Both the position numbers and the translations under genes were made by a program. 8,873 bases of DNA from Lachnospiraceae bacterium UBA7188 (lineage in GTDB: Bacteria; Bacillota; Clostridia; Lachnospirales; Lachnospiraceae), in the NCBI GenBank assembly GCA_002490995.1, contig DKVC01000167.1, positions 1-8,873 on the forward strand. The letters are read 5' to 3'. Shown here piece after piece: positions 6,541 to 8,873 of this stretch. Numbering within the stretch: the stretch's first letter is position 1; every line of letters starts with the position of its first letter. The notes beneath the pieces were generated by a model, which did not search any database, was not told the DNA's origin, and saw only the letters and a program-made list of their open reading frames with translations.

Positions 6541-8585
6541 TATGACTCCACACTGCCGCCTGTCCGTCCCGGTTTGAAGGAAGCCAGAAACAGCTTCGCC
6601 GCCCCATAGCCGGTAGTCCCCTCCGCATGGCCAGAGAAGATGACTGTCTCCCCGTCGGGATGAAGGGTGTAGCCCGCTCCCTCCAGGCGCAAATCCACAA
6701 AGTAAGGATAGAGCAGCCTGTCCTCGCTTTCATCCGGCCAGTTGATGCCGTCCTCGCTCACCCGCTCATAGATGCCCATCACCCGGTAACCGTCCTTGTT
6801 ATCAGAGCTGTAGCTTCCATAGCCGCAGATCTCCTCGGGCACCTGTGCGTAACGGTATCTATAATATTTATCCCCAATCTTTATGCCGCTGGAAGAAGGG
6901 GTATCGGATGTGATATAAGTCTCATCCGCGCCCTGGCTGTTATTATAAGAAGAAACCACCTCATCCGGATTGACCGTGAAGGTACTCACCGGGTTCGTCT
7001 CCCCCTCTTCCAGCACAACGCCCTCTGCCAGCGCCTTCACCGTATAAGTGTAGGTTTCGTCCAGAGCCAGTCCGTAATCATCCATCAGGTCGCCGTTTAC
7101 GCTTCCGATGAGGACACCGCCCCGGTAGACTTCATAGGCATCCGCCCCGGGATATTCCGGCCAGGAAATCTTCGCGTTATTGACTGTATTTTCCTCTTCC
7201 AGACGGAATTCCACCGCAGTGGGCGCCCACTTGCTTCCGTACAGCCAGGCGTCGGCCACTTCGCTGCGGTTGCCCCCTTCCGTGATGGCCGCTGCCTTCA
7301 GGTGGGTATGCCCCTCCACAGAAAACGGGCCCGTATATGGAGTGCTTTCCAGGGTAGGCGTGCTTCCGTCCGTAGTGTAATAGATGACCTCATTCCCTGC
7401 AGGATGGCTTAAGGTAACCTTCTGGAAAATGTCCAGGGGATCCGTTTCCGTTCCGCCTGCCGGGGAGATGGAAGGCTTCTCCATGGTCACTGCGTCCACA
7501 TTCTCACCCTGTGCCAGCACCAATACCCGGTACTCCTTCCGGCTGCCCTTCCAGGTCATGGCCAGAGTCACTTCCTTTGCAGGCTGTCCCTGGGGCGGCC
7601 TTGTCACCTTTCCGGTAGTGCCGTCAATTACCCCCGGATCACTGGACTCCCACACCAGGCCGCTGCCGTATGCCAGTTTCAGGTCGCTCCGGACTGTCAT
7701 TCCCTCATAGACTGTCTGCTGTCCCGCTGATAAATCCTGCCATGTAAAATCCTGTATCTCTTCCGCAAGCCAGCGGGCATCCTCCTCCGACAGCAGCCCT
7801 TTGAAAATCCTTACATCCCGGTACCGGGCATCCACATTAATCGTATTGCTGGCCGTAGCGCGGTTCAGCCTCATCACCTGGCTTCCGATTTCTTCCGCAC
7901 CGATACCCTGGCTGTCTGCGCTGGCCGCTTCCTCCCCGTCCACCCAGACCGTCAGTTTCCCGTTTTCCTCCCCATCCAGGGAAACCGCGTAATTATGCCA
8001 CATATCTGCCAGCGGTCTTGGAAATTCCGCAGCCACCGCATCCTTTCCGTTCTGTTTCAGGACTACTGCGGATGTATCTTCGTTGTAAAAATAACGAATA
8101 GAAATACAGTCTTTGTTATAGTCCGTCTTTCCCCCGTAGAGAAAAATAGTCCGCAGGGGCGCTTCCTGTGCTGACGGAATCCTGGACTGGTTTCCGTCCA
8201 CCCTGACATCTACAGAAAAGGAAATCTGTTCCCCTGTCACCGCATCCCCCGGATAGTTTCCTGCAATGTGTCCCGTATTGTTGGGATTGCTGCCGCCGTT
8301 TGCCCGGCGAAGCTCCACATACTCGCTCTTCCATCCGGCATTGGACGCGGCAGAGTCGGGAAATGCCTGGGCCATGTTCTTCCGGTTCTTCAGCCTGTAC
8401 TCGGCGTTCAGCGGGAAATGAGCCACCGTCCGCTCCTCTATGGACTGTTCCACCCCACCGGATTCCGTAACCCCGCTCTCTGCCGCCCGGGCTTCCTGAC
8501 CTGCCAGCATACCGCACAGCATTGGGACGCACAGAAGCAGCGCCAGGATACGTTTGGGTCTCCATCGTGTTGCATGTTTTCTCAT
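6369..8585 (-). CDS. N-terminal fragment: secreted LamG / Ig-like / chitobiase-C / FN3 / GH43 protein
   Basis: 738 residues from ATG at 8585, chosen over an in-frame ATG at 8693 because GGAGGAA precedes it at ideal spacing and a signal peptide follows at once: basic MRKHATRWRPKR, a hydrophobic stretch (13-28) and a likely cut after A-R-A (32-34). Residues about 52-280 look like a LamG/concanavalin-type fold, with a VSLDGEENGKLTVWVDGEEA strand pair around 201-220. Residues 281-358 resemble a bacterial Ig-like domain (WESSDPGVI at 312-320). Residues 370-448 match the chitobiase C-terminal type (IYYTTDGSTPT, 401-411), and 454-530 a fibronectin III domain (ISWPEYPGADAYEVYRGG, 473-490). GH43 starts at about 545. 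After K690 the frame goes wrong: about 48 residues without family features lead to the stop at 6369, while the true continuation lies in the -1 frame. Accessory modules suggest polysaccharide binding outside the cell. Confidence 0.82.
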   Translation of the reverse strand: MRKHATRWRPKRILALLLCVPMLCGMLAGQEARAAESGVTESGGVEQSIEERTVAHFPLNAEYRLKNRKNMAQAFPDSAASNAGWKSEYVELRRANGGSNPNNTGHIAGNYPGDAVTGEQISFSVDVRVDGNQSRIPSAQEAPLRTIFLYGGKTDYNKDCISIRYFYNEDTSAVVLKQNGKDAVAAEFPRPLADMWHNYAVSLDGEENGKLTVWVDGEEAASADSQGIGAEEIGSQVMRLNRATASNTINVDARYRDVRIFKGLLSEEDARWLAEEIQDFTWQDLSAGQQTVYEGMTVRSDLKLAYGSGLVWESSDPGVIDGTTGKVTRPPQGQPAKEVTLAMTWKGSRKEYRVLVLAQGENVDAVTMEKPSISPAGGTETDPLDIFQKVTLSHPAGNEVIYYTTDGSTPTLESTPYTGPFSVEGHTHLKAAAITEGGNRSEVADAWLYGSKWAPTAVEFRLEEENTVNNAKISWPEYPGADAYEVYRGGVLIGSVNGDLMDDYGLALDETYTYTVKALAEGVVLEEGETNPVSTFTVNPDEVVSSYNNSQGADETYITSDTPSSSGIKIGDKYYRYRYAQVPEEICGYGSYSSDNKDGYRVMGIYERVSEDGINWPDESEDRLLYPYFVDLRLEGAGYTLHPDGETVIFSGHAEGTTGYGAAKLFLASFKPGRTGGSVESYCVEVAGGKSPLWQALWSSRTRLQSRGRTSLAAIMWGVPCPMIPMIWCYLQKRRMPM
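6516..6524 (-). other. frameshift site at a GGGGGAAAA run
   Basis: The signal-peptide frame reads GCA GGG GGA AAA TCG; GH43 homology continues in the frame AAA ATC GCC. One extra A (or G) in the run would restore a single frame. The run contains G GGA AAA (6522-6516) in the frame required for a -1 slippery heptamer, so programmed slippage is formally possible. The nearest stem I see, GCTCTG with CAGAGC, begins about 17 nt downstream, further than the usual 5-9 nt. Confidence 0.7.
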
Positions 8586-8590
8586 CTTCG

Positions 8591-8613
8591 TTCCTCCATT
8601 CCTCCATTCTCCA
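8591..8613 (-). promoter_or_regulatory. triplicated Shine-Dalgarno motif deciding the GH43 gene start
   Basis: Minus strand: TGGAGAA (8613-8607), then GGAGGAA (8605-8599), then GGAGGAA (8597-8591), repeating with an 8-nt period. The last copy lies 5 nt before the ATG at 8585 and settles the start. The upstream copies are each followed by an ATG out of frame with the main start. The array may raise ribosome loading or be a small tandem duplication. Confidence 0.75.
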
Positions 8614-8635
8614 GTTCCGAATCTGCCTCTCAGGA

Positions 8636-8698
8636 TTCTGCCTGTTCTGTCTTCCGGACGCGAAGTCTGACTGGCAGAAATCATGTGCGGCAAGCCGC
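8636..8698 (-). promoter_or_regulatory. structured 5' leader of the GH43 gene
   Basis: Two hairpins on the minus strand. GCGG-CTTG-CCGC (8698-8687) has a four-base loop. TTCTGCC (8679-8673) then pairs perfectly with GGCAGAA (8642-8636), enclosing a smaller CTTC/GAAG stem. I recognise no known riboswitch. The hairpins could stabilise the RNA or control access to the ribosome site about 25 nt further on. Confidence 0.3.
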
Positions 8699-8751
8699 TG
8701 ATTCGGCAAAATGCGGTCTCTTTATACTCAGCTGACCATATTCTTGTACAT

Positions 8752-8780
8752 ATTATAAGAGGAATCCTCTCTGAACCATA
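8752..8780 (-). promoter_or_regulatory. likely promoter of the GH43 gene with upstream A-tracts
   Basis: A perfect TATAAT lies at 8757-8752 on the minus strand. At 17-nt spacing the -35 would be TATGGT (8780-8775), a poor match. Immediately upstream are A runs of 7 (8800-8794) and 6 (8819-8814), placed like an UP element at roughly -50 to -75. A perfect -10 with a weak -35 suits activator control. Transcription would start near 8745, a leader of about 160 nt. Confidence 0.5.
8758..8770. promoter_or_regulatory. operator-like perfect palindrome AGAGGAATCCTCT
   Basis: Two 6-bp half sites (AGAGGA and TCCTCT) share one central base and directly abut the TATAAT box, within the promoter spacer. A protein bound here would block RNA polymerase, so a repressor site is the natural reading. 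I do not recognise it as a catabolite-response (cre) sequence. Confidence 0.4.
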
Positions 8781-8839
8781 TGGAAAGATTTCGTTTTTTT
8801 GGTAATTATTTTGTTTTTTACTAATAACTGAACGAAACG

Positions 8840-8868
8840 ATATTAGAATATTATGATTAGAGCGTCAA
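8840..8868 (-). promoter_or_regulatory. alternative upstream promoter
   Basis: TTGACG (8868-8863) and TAATAT (8845-8840) are 17 nt apart on the minus strand, matching five and four bases of the consensus boxes. The leader would be about 250 nt. In AT-rich DNA such a match may be chance. An inverted pair TTTCGTT (8789-8795) and AACGAAA (8831-8837) lies just downstream. Confidence 0.3.
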
Positions 8869-8873
8869 AAGGT

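Larger units (their letters stand above)
3368..8585 (-). pseudogene. interrupted gene for a large secreted double-GH43, dockerin-bearing protein
   Basis: Three adjoining minus-strand frames (8585-6369, 6540-5719, 5722-3368) read as successive parts of one modular exported enzyme of about 1,740 residues. Only the first has a signal peptide and a good ribosome site, and only the last has a dockerin. At the first break the GH43 domain continues directly in a shifted frame inside GGGGGAAAA (6516-6524). At the second break, an F5/8C domain stops after its first strands and a GH43 domain begins part-way in, so roughly 150-200 residues expected from the domain sizes appear to be missing, not merely frameshifted. 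Together these suggest a decayed gene. The alternatives are a homopolymer sequencing error for the first break and a repeat-mediated assembly collapse for the second, since the protein carries two copies each of GH43 and F5/8C. Confidence 0.7.

Noticed and set aside
6627..7412. Plus-strand open frame (261 codons) opposite the FN3/GH43 region
   Set aside because: Antisense to recognisable FN3 and chitobiase-C domains; no start signals or family features.
8586..8693. N-terminal extension of the GH43 protein to an ATG at 8693
   Set aside because: Would place 36 polar residues before the signal peptide and lacks a good ribosome site, whereas ATG 8585 has one.
8116..8709. Minus-strand open frame of 197 codons overlapping the GH43 N-terminus
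   Set aside because: Runs in a different frame through the ribosome sites and signal peptide; Arg/Gly/Gln-rich shadow composition.
8781..8840. Catabolite-response (cre) site in the AT-rich region
   Set aside because: AACGAAACGAT and TTTCGTT superficially recall cre half-sites, but no stretch matches the full consensus spacing.

Overview
The window looks like a carbohydrate-utilisation locus of a gut-type clostridial Firmicute, most likely a Lachnospiraceae member. This is an inference from the gene families (LplA/YtcQ-type sugar-binding lipoprotein, YesM-type histidine kinase, secreted multidomain GH43 protein with dockerin), the strong GGAGG-type ribosome binding sites and the moderately high GC content. 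No marker gene fixes the genus. All convincing genes lie on the minus strand, so transcription runs from high to low coordinates.

Layout in transcription order. (1) 8873-8586 is an AT-rich regulatory region with two possible promoters, a perfect 13-bp palindrome touching a TATAAT box, a structured leader and a triplicated Shine-Dalgarno motif. (2) 8585-3368 encodes what was probably one very large secreted glycan-active protein: signal peptide, LamG-like domain, bacterial Ig-like domain, chitobiase C-terminal-like domain, fibronectin III, GH43 propeller, F5/8C (discoidin), second GH43 propeller, second F5/8C, cohesin-like domain, beta-rich domain, dockerin. It is broken twice. One break is a one-base frame change at a GGGGGAAAA run (6516-6524). 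The other is an out-of-frame junction at 5722-5752, where the first F5/8C stops after its first strands and the second GH43 begins without its N-terminal part. As read, it is three fragments. (3) 3367-2999 is a gene-free spacer with a long imperfect inverted repeat, a strong GC hairpin, a good sigma-A-type promoter and a leader with competing hairpins. (4) 2998-1472 encodes an extracellular solute-binding lipoprotein. (5) 1467-1 encodes a YesM-type sensor kinase, 4 nt downstream of the lipoprotein gene and cut by the window edge before the end of its ATPase domain.

Working model (inference): the secreted GH43 protein trims an external plant or host glycan, the lipoprotein binds the released sugars, and the kinase senses them directly or through the lipoprotein, then signals to an AraC-type regulator that probably lies beyond the left edge. 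No permease or regulator is visible here. Because the large enzyme is interrupted, its function in this strain is doubtful unless the breaks are sequencing or assembly errors. No CRISPR array, tRNA, rRNA or transposase gene was seen, and nothing here clearly amounts to a wholly new system.
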